64,000 nt of DNA. Source: Ptychodera flava (Eukaryota > Hemichordata > Enteropneusta > Ptychoderidae). The position numbers and the translations under genes were made by a program. Shown piece by piece: positions 13,801-24,900 of this stretch. The stretch's first letter is position 1; each line of letters begins with the position of its first letter. The notes under the pieces are model-generated. The model worked only from the letters and a program-made list of their open reading frames with translations, made no database searches and was not told the DNA's origin. The stretch lies in contig NC_091931.1 of NCBI RefSeq assembly GCF_041260155.1, positions 12,731,861 to 12,795,860 of the forward strand. Direction: 5' to 3'.

Positions 13801-15836
13801 AGTTTATCCAAGGGTATTCTGGGATAGTTTTTCTTTCAGTGTTATACTCTGGATTAAGTCCGATTAAGTCATTGAGGATAATTTTCTCTTGTTTACGGTG
13901 TGTCAGTTGGAAATTCTGCTACTCCCCAAAGCATGTTTATAATTGAATTAACCATTATTTATCACATCAAGCTGGAATGTAGCATTGACATTTCAAATTC
14001 TAGTCCAGGCAAGAATTCACAAAGCCATGATATGAGTAATGGGTGCACCATAAAGTGAATTTCTTTCGTTACCTGAGATGAAGTCTTTGTCAATGCTAGT
14101 TAATTTACAAATACTTTATAGAAAACGAGTTCCATCCCATCCATGCCATGTGAAGGTTGGTACTGTAAAATATTTGCAAAAGCCTTGTTTATTTGCTTAC
14201 AGATGCTACTTCAGCAGATAAAGACAAGCTTAAATTTTGAAGTAAAAATTGTTTATGTGGTTGATTTCTTCTTTATTTTAGACTGTATCTTGCTGCTCTA
14301 CATTATAATGAGAACAGCGACAGGTTGCAGGCAGTTTGCCAGGATGGGCAGCCACAGTACAGTATCAGGTATCCAAAGTTTAAAAAGGGAGGTCACTCTG
14401 TCCGGGAAGTCAAGACTAAACCCACATATGGTGAGGAAATGCTTGAAATCACATTACAAACCACCACCTCATGTGAACATTAATATTACATACTCTTGCC
14501 AAATTTATTATTGATCAATAACTAACTCCAGTTTCTGGAATTTCATACCATTCATGTGTGATAGTAAGACTGAATTCTCCCAAGAAAACAGCCCAATTTC
14601 TTCACTTTTTGGCCATATTCACTCCAGTATTGAAAGTTATTTAGTTTACTTTATACTGGAAACACTGTCTTTGTGTAATTTGGTGCAATATAACCAAAAT
14701 TCAACCAATCTATAATTTCATTCTCTTCTGATTGTTTAAAAAGTATTGTTCCAAAGAATTTCAGATGGGGGAGTCAATTTACCATTTCCAAGATAATATT
14801 GTCCTGAAGGCTCATTGAAAATTGCATTTGTTTGGTCCTAAATCAGTTGACTCATGTCAGAAAACAGACAGAAAGATTCAGATGTGTGTGTGTCCCCTTT
14901 ACTATGACTGAAGGCCACTGTTGAAATCCTGTTCTCCATCAAAATTTCGGTGGAATCAATCAATCATATTACAGGAATGAGTTTATTCACAGTATCCACA
15001 GCCATGCCCTGAGGTGTGATCAGTAGCCATGGTACATGGCAACAATCCACACACCATGGTAGCAGCTATGTGGCCCACACTTCTGTAGCATGGATGTGGG
15101 AAAGTTTTCCCTGCTACAGAGGTGAGGGCCACATAGCTGCTACAGGGATGTGCTCTGTTTCCTAGTACTAGGATGCTGGCACATCCTATTTCTAGGATGT
15201 GAACATCCTAGTACTGGGATGTTGGAGGTCTCCTGTGTATTTGAGAAGTCTGTGATGTCAGTTGTGGGCGGTACTTTTTTTACATAGTTTACCGTGGCCA
15301 AGTAAATTGTGCCTTCAGTCTTGGTCAACGGCCGTAGGTTGCAGTGCACTGGAGTCTTTCAGTCCAGTCAGAAAAATGTGCCCGAGAGTGTGCATTTTTT
15401 CTGTTACTCGGCAACCAAAAAGATCAACAATTTTCAAAAGAAATACTTAAATGGTGGTAGACACCACCTCACACACTGCACTATGTTTGTTAGCCATAAA
15501 ATTTGTAGCAATAGGTTATTTTATTGAAATTGGGCTGTTAAAAGTCAGCTCTGAACAACTTTGTTCACTATGAACATTCAGCACTGGGATTCTAATGCGA
15601 ATGATACTTTGTAGTTCAATTTAAAGTAAATGTCATGTGTTTTGTAATTTTGTTTGATTTCAGACTACACCTCCACTCTCATGAGAAAGCTGCTTGAATC
15701 ATACCAGGACTCCCCATCAGATCTGAGACATTCAATTGATGGTATGCGGGGCAGCGTACCAGAAAATCTAGCTGCTTCATATGACCACCCAGACAAGCAG
15801 CAGGCCATAGCTAGCCATGTTACTCGTTTTCAATGA
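7869..15836 (+). CDS. THAP-domain protein with a transposase-like RNase H-type body (nine exons, one frameshift)
   Basis: Exons are 7869-8309, 9435-9609, 10551-10734, 11212-11755, 12062-12248, 12575-12834, 13413-13584, 14282-14430 and 15664-15836. All have GT/AG borders and matching phases; with one base restored in exon 6 the product would be 761 aa. Residues 1-90 form a THAP C2CH zinc finger: C5, C10, C54, H57, with P24, W33 and IPSV near 86. An acidic linker follows. A CxxC pair (NCPLC, LCTAC) lies near 296-324. After it comes a block I recognise from multicopy animal proteins, with GDGRSD (D about 416), TDRHR (D about 483) and LEAYHS (E about 631). These are candidate DDE/RNase H acids; the fold is inferred. 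The start codon is the Met that opens the THAP motif, not the upstream in-frame Met at 7842. It could be a domesticated transposase or a host-like copy of a mobile gene. Confidence 0.85.
15059..15143. repeat. Imperfect hairpin in the last intron of the THAP gene
   Basis: Arms of about 31 bases, beginning GTAGCAGCTATGTGG and ending CCACATAGCTGCTAC, pair with two or three mismatches around a loop of roughly 20 bases. Short palindromes such as CCTAGTACTAGG follow immediately. It may be a small foldback remnant or a structured intronic RNA; nothing shows which. Confidence 0.6.
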
Positions 15837-15909
15837 CTTTTGGAACCTTTCTAACTTGCTAAGGACATTTTTAGATTGAATACCCAAATGTTACAGAACT
15901 ATTCAGTTT

Positions 15910-16580
15910 GTTGTCTGCCTATTGCATTATGGGTTTAGACACACATTGTAAAAATATTTTGTCTACCTATTGCATTATGGGTTTAGACACAGTGTAAAAG
16001 TATTTTGGCTGCCTGTTGCATTATGGGTTTAGACAGTAAAACTATTTTGGCTGCCTATTGCATTGTGGGTTTAGACAGTGTAAAATTATTTTTGCTGCCT
16101 ATTGCATTATGGGTTTACACAGTGTAAAACTATTTTGGCTGCCTATTGCATTGTGGGTTTAGACACACATTGTAAAAATATTTTGGCTGCCTGTTGCATT
16201 ATGGGTTTAGACACAGTGTAAAAGTATTTTGGCTGCCTGTTGCATTATGGGTTTAGACAGTAAAACTATTTTGGCTGCCTATTGCATTGTGGGTTTAGAC
16301 AGTGTAAAATTATTTTTGCTGCCTATTGCATTATGGGTTTACACAGTGTAAAACTATTTTGGCTGCCTGTTGCATTATGGGTTTAGACAGTAAAACTATT
16401 TTGGCTGCCTATTGCATTGTGGGTTTAGACAGTGTAAAATTATTTTTGCTGCCTATTGCATTATGGGTTTACACAGTGTAAAACTATTTTGGCTGCCTAT
16501 TGCATTGTGGGTTTAGACAGTGTAAAACTATTTTGGCTGCCTATTGCATTATGGGTTTTGACACAATGTGAAACTATTTT
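15910..16580. repeat. 44-bp minisatellite, 15 copies, between two convergent genes
   Basis: The unit carries GCATTATGGG or GCATTGTGGG followed by TTTAGAC or TTTACAC and a GTAAAACTATTTTGGCTG stretch. I count 15 copies. Variants form a higher-order three-unit block that recurs at least three times, which indicates expansion by blocks. The array begins about 75 bases after the THAP-gene stop and ends about 75 bases before the convergent gene's stop. Any 3' UTR using the ATTAAA at 16597-16602 would include it. Confidence 0.95.
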
Positions 16581-16635
16581 ACAATAAGAAGTGACAATTA
16601 AAATTCATACACAGTTTGTTCATTCAAACTACGCA

Positions 16636-16641
16636 TTTATT
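16636..16641 (-). terminator. Poly(A) signal of the P2X7-domain gene
   Basis: AATAAA on the minus strand, 11 bases downstream of the TAA stop at 16653-16655. It is the first canonical hexamer in the 3' direction of that gene. Confidence 0.5.
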
Positions 16642-16652
16642 GCATTTTTAGG

Positions 16653-19600
16653 TTACATATTTGGAAACTGAAAATTCCTGTAGTATCCAAAATCTGATGG
16701 AAAATTTTCCCTTATACGCAGTACTGCACATGATGGAAGAATCACTCTGTTGTAGCGCCCAAGCCATCCCCAACACCACTGTACCAATTGCCGATAAGCT
16801 GTGTATCTGTAGCGTCTGCAAGGAAAAAAATTCAGAAATGTATTAATTCATGTTTAGTAAAATAGTGTGTCAGTTTGAGTGTTTTTAAAGGTATTTACAG
16901 CACTGCACACACAATTATTCACTCAGCTATCAATCATGCAGAATTTGTCTGATAGATGGATTACCTGTCAGTGGGTGGTGTCTGAAACATTACCTCTCAA
17001 ATTGCTTTCACTTTTAGTACTCAAGTTTTTTGCATGAGTTAAAGGGACAAAGTTGCTCATTTTTGACATTGGTTTGGTTATTTCAGTTTCTTGTGAGATA
17101 TTAGTAGTATTGTTCTGTTCATTGAAATGGGTCCAATCACTGATTGTCGCATCTCAACTCACACACTGGACATGGACATAGTGTAAAAAAAATTCAAAAA
17201 TTAATGATTTATTTTGGGAAGCCAAATGCAGAAAAGATACAGCCAATGGGGAAAAATTGTAAAAAAATTTGAACAAAATTACATGATGCAGGGCTCGAAA
17301 TTAGCGGTAGTCCCGCGTCCACAGACTACCAACTTTTCCCTGGGGCTACCAAAGTCCATGAAATGGTAGCCCACACGGACTACCAAAGCCTGGGACATGA
17401 AGTTACTTAGTGGGCGACATGATATTGATCGCTCTGAGATGACCTACGCTCGGCCCGACAGTCAACCCAGCTTGACATAGAAAGGCCAGACTATGACTTT
17501 GTTATGCAAATTAAAATGCGACAGTGCAGTCGAATTTGTTGCGACAAACTTTCAATAAAATATCATTATCTGAACTTATATGTACTCTGATGACAGGCTT
17601 GGGAAATGATGGTCAATGAAAATTCATTTTCATAGTTATTTAATCACAATGTATCAATCACAATTATAACTTATTCAAACTGGAAAGAAAAAACTGCCGG
17701 GTCATCCACAAATTACGCTTTCCAAAGTGTACCAGATCATCCCATGATAGTGTACTATGGTGGAGAAATATAGCCAATTGCCACGAAAGTATTAGGAACA
17801 TGACTGTACCAAGTTGTCATCCTGAAATTTTTAGCCATGTTATGTTTACACGTGCTGAGTGAAAAGTTTTCAAGGCGAACATCAAAATTTGTATATAAGT
17901 TCTATGTATGTGTGAATAGGTCGTCAAACTTTGAGGCGTCACCGTTGTCCACTACACATGCTACCGTTCTCCTAAGGCTATAATCTGCAGGCATTGATGT
18001 CAAACGGCTAGAAAATTCACTTCCTGGATAGAATCATGCAAAATAAATCTCTCATTGCCTAGATTATAAATAAAAATATCATATCCTTTACAAAAAAACT
18101 CTTCATTCATATGCATTCATGCATGGGCTACCAGACCTTGTCACTGGGCTACCAACTTCAGAAAATGGTAGCCCAATGGGACTACCAGGGAAAAAAAGTT
18201 AATTTCGAGCCCTGTGATGGAATACTTGATCTGGATACTGCTTTCTCACGTAGTCATATTTCCTATCAGTTTGTAATGAAATGTGATGCATAAAACCATA
18301 TTTTAGGTTATTTTTGACCAATTCTAGGTCCAAGAATAAAGTTGCTGAATTCATATAAATTTTGTGTTTTAATGGTAATCTTTTTAACTTACTCATGTGT
18401 TGGACCATCCAGTGTACCATAATGTTGGCGGTACTGTCGGTATGCTGTTCTTAGTACCCATGGGTTGAGGCAGACAGCATCAAATCCTGGGTGTTCTGTT
18501 ATACAATCACAACTCTGCCTTGATGTTGACACCCACTTATCCACTTCTTCATTTACCTTGGCCACTTCACAACAGCAGATACATGATTGTTCATCATTCA
18601 TGGTGTCACAGTGTCCACATTGACACCTGTAAAATAAGACAAAAAAATAAATGCTAACATGTATGCATTCTATTGCCACCGCATTATATTGAGAAGCATG
18701 ATCTTTTTCCCTGTATGCATCAAAGCTCTACTTGTGACTACTTTTCAATATTTTTGTTGTGGTCATCAACTGCACTTTTCAAATTTTCTCAAACAGGTTA
18801 AAATGCAATCTGATTAAAAGCAGATGCACTCTGTCTTTTTTTGATTTTAATATGTACAATGGTCTTGTGTTGTCTACCTCTACAGATTGGGGCTAGGGTG
18901 GGCCAACTGAAATGGCAAATGCAATTTGCTACATCACAATTTAATCAAATCGGTTAAAATAGTATACCCCTCTCTATTGAGGAAATATAACAATCAACAT
19001 TGACCAGAACCAATATGAATAATTCATTAACTAATTCAGAACCTCTCCAAAAGTTTTCTTACAGTAAATCCATCTACCTTTACAACATCCCAACCCAAAC
19101 TTGTCTTCACTCCAAGGGTAATCCCCTCAACTGCAAACACAATTTGAAAAAGTCCAAAACTGCATGATTATCAAAATCAAGAATATTTTATTTGCATTAC
19201 AGCACAATCCAAGTTTCCAGATTTTTATGGGAATTTCACACTTTTTCTTCTCGCCAAGCCTCAAGGAGCAAAATAATAGAGACGCCCTACGCCCTACCCT
19301 AGTACTATGCTAGCACCCCAATTTCTGATGCATATGTTACGGGAAACAATTTTTTTTTGTCGTGTGGCCTCACACGTTCTAAAGTGCTCTTGTGAAACAG
19401 ACCGCACTCCCGGGAACCGCACTGTCTATAAACGAGTTCAGATCTTTGCCAAGTTGAACTATACAGATACAGAATGATATATTTTGCTGGCGATTTATAA
19501 CATCGAAGTTTTCAGAATACACTCGAGTGAGTTTCCTTCGAAAGAGCGCATTTCAGACGAATTGACTCAACACAGCTCCTGACGCTTGCAGCGCAGGTGG

Positions 19601-22600
19601 ACCACAGGTCGATTAGGCATTATATTTGTGATGATTTTTCCTATTATTATCATAAAAAATAATTATGAATATTAATAAATTATTAATATGAATGTTACAG
19701 AATATTAAAACTTTTTTTACAAACCATGTCGTCTACTTTGTGTAAATGCTGTCTGGAAACGCCATTGTTGTGATAATTATGATTATTAATAAATTATGAT
19801 TATGATTAATAAAATCATATTTTAAACATTGTAATGTGCTTATGTGAACAACCCTCTGGAAACCCTTATATAGTTTCACAATGTATGCCAAATTAATTCA
19901 AGTGACACAATTGCCAAGGTTCAGTCTACGGCGAGAGTTACCATTGCCCAGGTTCAGTCTACGGCGAGAGTTACTACACAGTGTATATAAAGAGAAGGTA
20001 GCCAGCTCCACTCGACAGTAAACTGACATACCCATGAATTACCTCCGTTTTCTTCACTTCTGCATGTTGATTCTCAAAATTTCTCCCGGTGTTGGCAAGT
20101 CCATAAATCAGCCATCAAATCTACCCAGTTTTGACCACTTAGATGGAAAATTTGTGAAGTTTGGGGCTGCGAGAAGGTGTATATCGCCAATGAAATGATG
20201 CTGTCTTAGCGGAATCGACAGCATCCGGGATCTTTTAGGGCCGTTTGCAAAATTTGAATGTAGCCGCCAAGCGGGGCCGAGGGCGGAGCCATGATTTAAC
20301 GTTATTAGATACGCTGACATAATTGATCGTACGGCCAATGAACGCTCGTGACCTTTTTTACACATGAAAATTACACTTACACTGTACGATTACTTCATGG
20401 TCTGTCCAAGGATGGAGGTGCCTCAACGGTCCAAGCTATGTATGTGTGATTACAAACGGATGACGGGTTGCAGATGCGTTTGTTTATGATAGATACCCGG
20501 TTGACCTTGTGAAAATATGTCAAGTTCAGCGACTTGGCGAGGAGACCTCAAAACAGCGTACGAACGTACAAACACTCAGTCACCTTCCAATTGAACTTGT
20601 GATTTTCAGAGATTTACAATGAAAATACAGGCAGCGTTGACTGTCGTCTATTTTGCCGCCCAACAAAATATTAAAAACGCAGTCACGGACGTGTTGCACA
20701 GACAAAGCACAGACAATGTACCTTGAAATCGTTTTTTTTTTATTGAATAGGCGTACGCGTGCTGGCGTTACGAGGACCCGTTACTTTTTTATGAATATGT
20801 TAGACAAATATATCCATTTCTTGCAAAAAATACTGAGAAAAAGTTAAATTTTAATAATATTATCAACAGTTTTATCACAGAGCTTCCGTTAACGCAAAAT
20901 CCGGCGTATTTCAAGCATATTATTACAGTAACTTTGAAGTACGCAAAAAGTAAAATGACGTCTGCATAATCCGATACGCATTAAAAAGCGCAGTCTCTGT
21001 AACAAAGACATGAGCACACGTAGTTTCCCTCCAATGTGAAGTTTATCCAGGACTAAAAATAAATTGTTTGCTGATAAAAATCTTTATAATTTAGCAATAT
21101 TTTGTCCTACATCCTGTCAATCACGTTTTCCTTCAAGTCTGTACCAATAAAAATGTAACAAGTTCAATAGAGTTCTCGTCGTTATTGCAAAAAAATGTTT
21201 TTTTTTTCTGCTGCGCCAATGCATACTTGTAAACGCTGAAGATCTCCTGGTCGAATATCAATTTAAGTTAATGCTACGCGGACTTAAAAATAATAGTTTT
21301 ATGCCGGTCTGCAAACTTATTCCAGAATATTGCAAAATTGGCCATAATTGCAGCCGTGATTCCAGTCTCATCTGTCCCGTGTGAGCGCGTGGGTTCAGTA
21401 CCCAAAATAGGATGACTACATCGAAACGTAGTTGTCTGAGTGACGATGCCATTAATGATCGGATGATGATAACCATGGAAGGCCCGAGACTATAGGTGAA
21501 TTTGACTAAAGAGCACGCAGCGATGATAGGTCAGGCAGCGAAGGCAATAGTGGGAAGTTGTAGTCTAAATAATTAGTAAGAAATGAAAATCGTCGACAGA
21601 AAATAGAACAGAACAAATTGTGAAACTAATATCAAAAAAAAACATTGCCACTGATGTTGTTTATTGAACACTTTAGGCCTATTCATTGACTTTTGAACCG
21701 GTTTTCGATATCGCGTAGACAGCTGTTATATATAGGTACTTACATGTAGTCATGTTGTACGCATTTTTGGTACATTTTACGCAAATAGAAAACCAATTTG
21801 CGAACAGCCTTACGCAGCGAGGACTTTCTGTGTCTTTGGGAAAAACAATTGACGCTACACACGGATGCAGTAGGGTCTATGGAAAAACACACTAAAATTT
21901 TGAAACGAGAACGGGCAAGAAAATGTGAGCACGTTAAAGTAAGCTTGGAAGTGCTAGTCGTGTTCCTTGCAATTGAAGGTATTTGTGGGTACGGTGTGCA
22001 CATGGCGGAGGTTCTTCGGGAATAGGTGGATACCGTGGAAACCTAGCTGTGATATCGCAGCGGCGAACGCGTCCTTGAAATCAGAGGTCACCGCCACGGC
22101 GAAATATCACAGCTAGTGGAAACATTCATTGCTACGGATTAGTCGCTGATGTGTTTGGCGGAGGAGGGGCAGAGGAGTCGGTCATAGTCGATGACGGTGT
22201 GCTCACTGTCGTCGGAATTTCATCTGGACGTTTGTAATGGACGTACGTGATGAAGGTGTCATCGAATAATATGGATAAGATGTATATGCTGGCAAACACG
22301 ATCGCAGTAATCTATATTGAGCTGCCTGTCGCGGTGTTTGTTCAGTTGATGCTGTCCCCGTTTCGCTGAAGCTACCACCTCCATTGATTGCATACCCAGT
22401 AAGCTGCTTTGGAGCAACCTTACAACTGCTGTAAAGTTCGAAAAATACATCGTCCAACTAGAGAAATGAAACTCATTCCACGTTTTGTTGTTGATCAGAG
22501 ACATGTACATTCGGGTCAACTGATGAGAGGTCTTATCAAAGGTCACGAGCGTTCATTGGCCGTACGATCAATTATGTCAGCATATCTAATAACGTTAAAT

Positions 22601-23961
22601 CATGGCTCCGCCCTCGGCCCCGCTTGGCGGCTACATTCAAATTTTGCAAACGGCCCTAAAAGATCCCGGATGCTGTCGATTCCGCTAAGACAGCATCATT
22701 TCATTGGCGATATACACCTTCTCGCAGCCCCAAACTTCACAAATTTTCCATCTAAGTGGTCAAAACTGGGTAGATTTGATGGCTGATTTATGGACTTGCC
22801 AACACCGGGAGAAATTTTGAGAATCAACATGCAGAAGTGAAGAAAACGGAGGTAATTCATGGGTATGTCAGTTTACTGTCGAGTGGAGCTGGCTACCTTC
22901 TCTTTATATACACTGTGTAGTAACTCTCGCCGTAGACTGAACCTGGGCAATGGTAACTCTCGCCGTAGACTGAACCTTGGCAATTGTGTCACTTGAATTA
23001 ATTTGGCATACATTGTGAAACTATATAAGGGTTTCCAGAGGGTTGTTCACATAAGCACATTACGATGTTTAAAATATGATTTTATTAATCATAATCATAA
23101 TTTATTAATAATCATAATTATCACAACAATGGCGTTTCCAGACAGCATTTACACAAAGTAGACGACATGGTTTGTAAAAAAAGTTTTAATATTCTGTAAC
23201 ATTCATATTAATAATTTATTAATATTCATAATTATTTTTTATGATAATAATAGGAAAAATCATCACAAATATAATGCCTAATCGACCTGTGGCTGGACGT
23301 GGAGCTACATTTTGCCGTGCTCATAATCGTAATTCGTAAATCGTATTTCATGAACACGGCAAGAATCGAATATGCTCTATCAAAACTTGAAAAATTTGAA
23401 GCGGGAAACGAAAGATCGGACAAATATCTCTACTCCGATGAGTGAGTATTCATAGGAATTTAGTCACAAACCAAAGGGCCTTTGCAATTGCATGAACATC
23501 ACCTCCCCAGAGAGGGAATACCGAAGTAAAATCGCAATACGATACTCGCGGCCGTTTTAATACTAGAGATGGACACAGCTTTCTGTTTAAGTTTTTGTGT
23601 CGCCTCTTGCCACTATACGGCTTTATGGCAAATTTGTACCATAAGACCTCAAATGTATACCTCTTCGAAATACTCACCAATCTCTATTTCCCATACGTGG
23701 AGGCCTGGGTGGATCAGGAGGTATTTCATTTTCATTGCTCTCAGCTGCTTGAATCGGGAATTGAACCAGCCGAGGTGTTTCTCGCTGAGTTGGCTCAAAT
23801 CTGTAAGGCTGCGGCCCTGAAGTTCTGATGGAATCTGTCTCAGAAGTAACTGGACACTCTTCATCATTGCTGTCTGATGATTCGTTTTCTCCGAATAATC
23901 TCTCATTATAGGACTGGCTCACAATCTCCGAGGTATAATCATAGTTTGAATTTGACGCCAT
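16653..23961 (-). CDS. Stand-alone P2X7 C-terminal-domain (P2RX7_C-type) protein, three exons
   Basis: Exons run in transcript order 23961-23678, 18626-18393 and 16815-16653. Donors are GTGAGT and GTAAGT, acceptors end in ACAG and GCAG, and phases agree, giving 681 nt and 226 aa. Residues 1-94 are acidic and proline-rich and end in MGNRDW. Exons 2 and 3 hold a Cys-rich domain: CQCGHC, CICCCE, then CITEHPGF, VCLNPWVLRTAY, and finally RYRYTAYRQ, WCWGWLGR and LPSCAVLRIRENFP. This matches the cytoplasmic ballast of P2X7 receptors, which in vertebrates binds zinc and a guanine nucleotide. There are no channel segments, signal peptide or membrane helix, so it is a soluble stand-alone version, a form common in marine invertebrates. 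The start is the Met at 23961; an in-frame upstream Met at 24006 is less likely because it would add a segment without family resemblance. Confidence 0.88.
17039..17160. mobile_element. Single end of a TTAA/AGGGACAAAGT-type element (remnant)
   Basis: TTAAAGGGACAAAGTTG and the following TTTTTGACATT and GAGATATTAGTAGTATTG segments match one half of the palindromic element at 54826-55161. No opposite end is recognisable, so only a decayed fragment is supported. Confidence 0.4.
17289..18214. mobile_element. Non-autonomous inverted-repeat element (hAT-like, CAGGG termini)
   Basis: It starts CAGGGCTCGAAATTA and ends TTAATTTCGAGCCCTG, and both sides are flanked by TGATG (17284-17288 and 18215-18219). 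Several GGGCTACCA or TGGTAGCCC motifs lie near both ends in inverted arrangement, as expected for subterminal transposase-binding repeats. No coding capacity is visible in its 926 bp. It lies in intron 2 of the P2X7-domain gene. CAGGG ends suggest hAT; the 5-bp rather than 8-bp duplication keeps this tentative. Confidence 0.75.
19602..20356 (+). repeat. Left arm of a 755-bp near-perfect inverted repeat
   Basis: It is the reverse complement of 22538-23292; paired positions sum to 42894 at both ends, so there is no net length change. I noticed one mismatch (ATTGTAATG versus ATCGTAATG in complement), not a full count. It contains an AT-rich stretch of ATTAATAAATTAT type, two 33-bp-spaced copies of GGTTCAGTCTACGGCGAGAG, a TATA box and a short ORF. 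It lies in intron 1 of the P2X7-domain gene. Confidence 0.95.
19984..20198 (+). CDS. Possible small secreted-peptide ORF with its own TATA box (left copy)
   Basis: TATATAAA stands at 19984-19991 and the ORF runs 20034-20198, 54 codons. The N-terminus MNYLRFLHFCMLILKI is hydrophobic after a short polar start, like a signal peptide; the rest is polar and basic (KFGAARR) with a single later Cys. Two upstream copies of a 24-base element, 33 bases apart, could be regulatory. I recognise no family. The ORF is short, so chance is a real alternative; the spacing of TATA, likely start site and ATG, and its presence in two intact copies, are the only support. A splice donor-like GTGAAG lies inside it, so it could also be a first exon. 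Confidence 0.35.
22043..22116. mobile_element. 74-bp miniature hairpin flanked by TGGAAAC
   Basis: CTAGCTGTGATAT at the left end is inverted at the right end (ATATCACAGCTAG). TGGAAAC occurs at 22036-22042 and again at 22117-22123, a 7-bp direct repeat fitting a target-site duplication. The core between the arms is GC-rich and has no ORF. It is too small for family assignment. Confidence 0.55.
22538..23292 (-). repeat. Right arm of the 755-bp inverted repeat
   Basis: It mirrors 19602-20356 across a 2181-bp spacer. Both copies of the small ORF and its promoter point towards the spacer. The spacer holds no gene I can recognise. I find no convincing target-site duplication outside the arms, so a local inverted duplication is as likely as a foldback transposon. 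Confidence 0.95.
22696..22910 (-). CDS. Possible small secreted-peptide ORF, mirrored right copy
   Basis: This is the inverted copy of the unit at 19984-20198: TATA box at 22903-22910 on the minus strand, ATG at 22860 and stop ending at 22696. As far as I compared them the two copies agree. The two would be transcribed towards each other. It shares all caveats of the left copy. Confidence 0.33.
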
Positions 23962-24003
23962 ATTTGCACAGTGTAAGGCATGCGCGTAATGCTTCATATA
24001 TTC

Positions 24004-24034
24004 CACGTGTTACGTCACGAATGTGGGCGTGGTC
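24004..24034. promoter_or_regulatory. Probable promoter elements of the P2X7-domain gene
   Basis: CACGTG at 24004-24009 overlaps a CRE-like TTACGTCA (24010-24017), and GGGCGTGG, a KLF/Sp-type box, follows. The cluster sits about 45-70 bases upstream of the start codon at 23961 on the minus strand. The E-box plus CRE pairing resembles the THAP-gene promoter. Confidence 0.4.
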
Positions 24035-24188
24035 CAGACTGGAGTTTTTTGTCAGACAATGAACATTTTTCACTTTTTTATTAGTTTATCAACAGATAAA
24101 AATTATACTGACACCAGCATTTAACACATCGACCCCATTAATTTTTATTGTCAAAAACACCCCTGAAAGCCAAAACCTGCACTTTAAG

Positions 24189-24900
24189 TGTACCCACCTT
24201 ACATACGGCCACATCATACATCATTTGAAAGCTTATTATCTCTACTTCAAGAAAAATGACAATGTGGAGCTGCCAAGTAGGGCCGTAACCCCCTAATTTG
24301 CATAATTATCATCGGTACCCAATTTGCATAAATCCGATATAAAATTAGAAAATTTATTGTTAACTACTCTAAACATACTTTAAAACTATCGAGTGATATA
24401 TCAAATGAAAGGTATTGCATGCAAAACACAAAAATCATATCGAAAAAGATATCAAAAATGATTTTGCAAAAATATTTTCATACTTATATTGAAAAACATA
24501 TTTTCCCTTTTAATAAACCGGTATTTTAAAAATTTTAACACATACAGCCACATCATACAGCCACATCATACATCATTTGAAAGCTTGTTATCTCTACTTC
24601 AAGAAAATTGACAATGTGGAACTGCTAAGTAGGGCTATGGCGCCTAATTAGCATAATTCACACAGGTGCCAAATTTGCATAAATGTGCTATAAAATGAGA
24701 AAATGCATATTAACCACTCTGAACACACTTTCATACTATCAAATGATATATCAAATGAAAGGTAATTGCATGCAGAATACAAAATTGATATTCAAAGAGA
24801 TATTTAAAGTGATATTAATGAAAAATTTCCATATTTTTATTAAAACAAAATGTTTCCCTTTAGAATAATGGTATTTTAAAACTTTGAACAGAAAAATCAA
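24189..24900 (-). repeat. Left terminal array of the large transposon (two units)
   Basis: Two units of about 360 bp start near 24189 and 24557. Each contains GCCACATCATACATCATTTG, a CTACTTCAAGAAAA segment, AATTTGCATAA motifs and GATATATCAAATGAAAGG. The unit at the tip is less diverged from the right end than from its neighbour, which fits selection for matching termini. Confidence 0.85.

Noticed and set aside
20108..20365. 85-codon frame present on opposite strands in both arms of the inverted repeat
   Set aside because: It is antisense to the TATA-linked 54-codon ORF, lacks a promoter and is duplicated only because the arms are.
19602..23292. Classical cut-and-paste transposon with 755-bp terminal repeats
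   Set aside because: No convincing target-site duplication and no transposase in the spacer; inverted duplication explains it as well.
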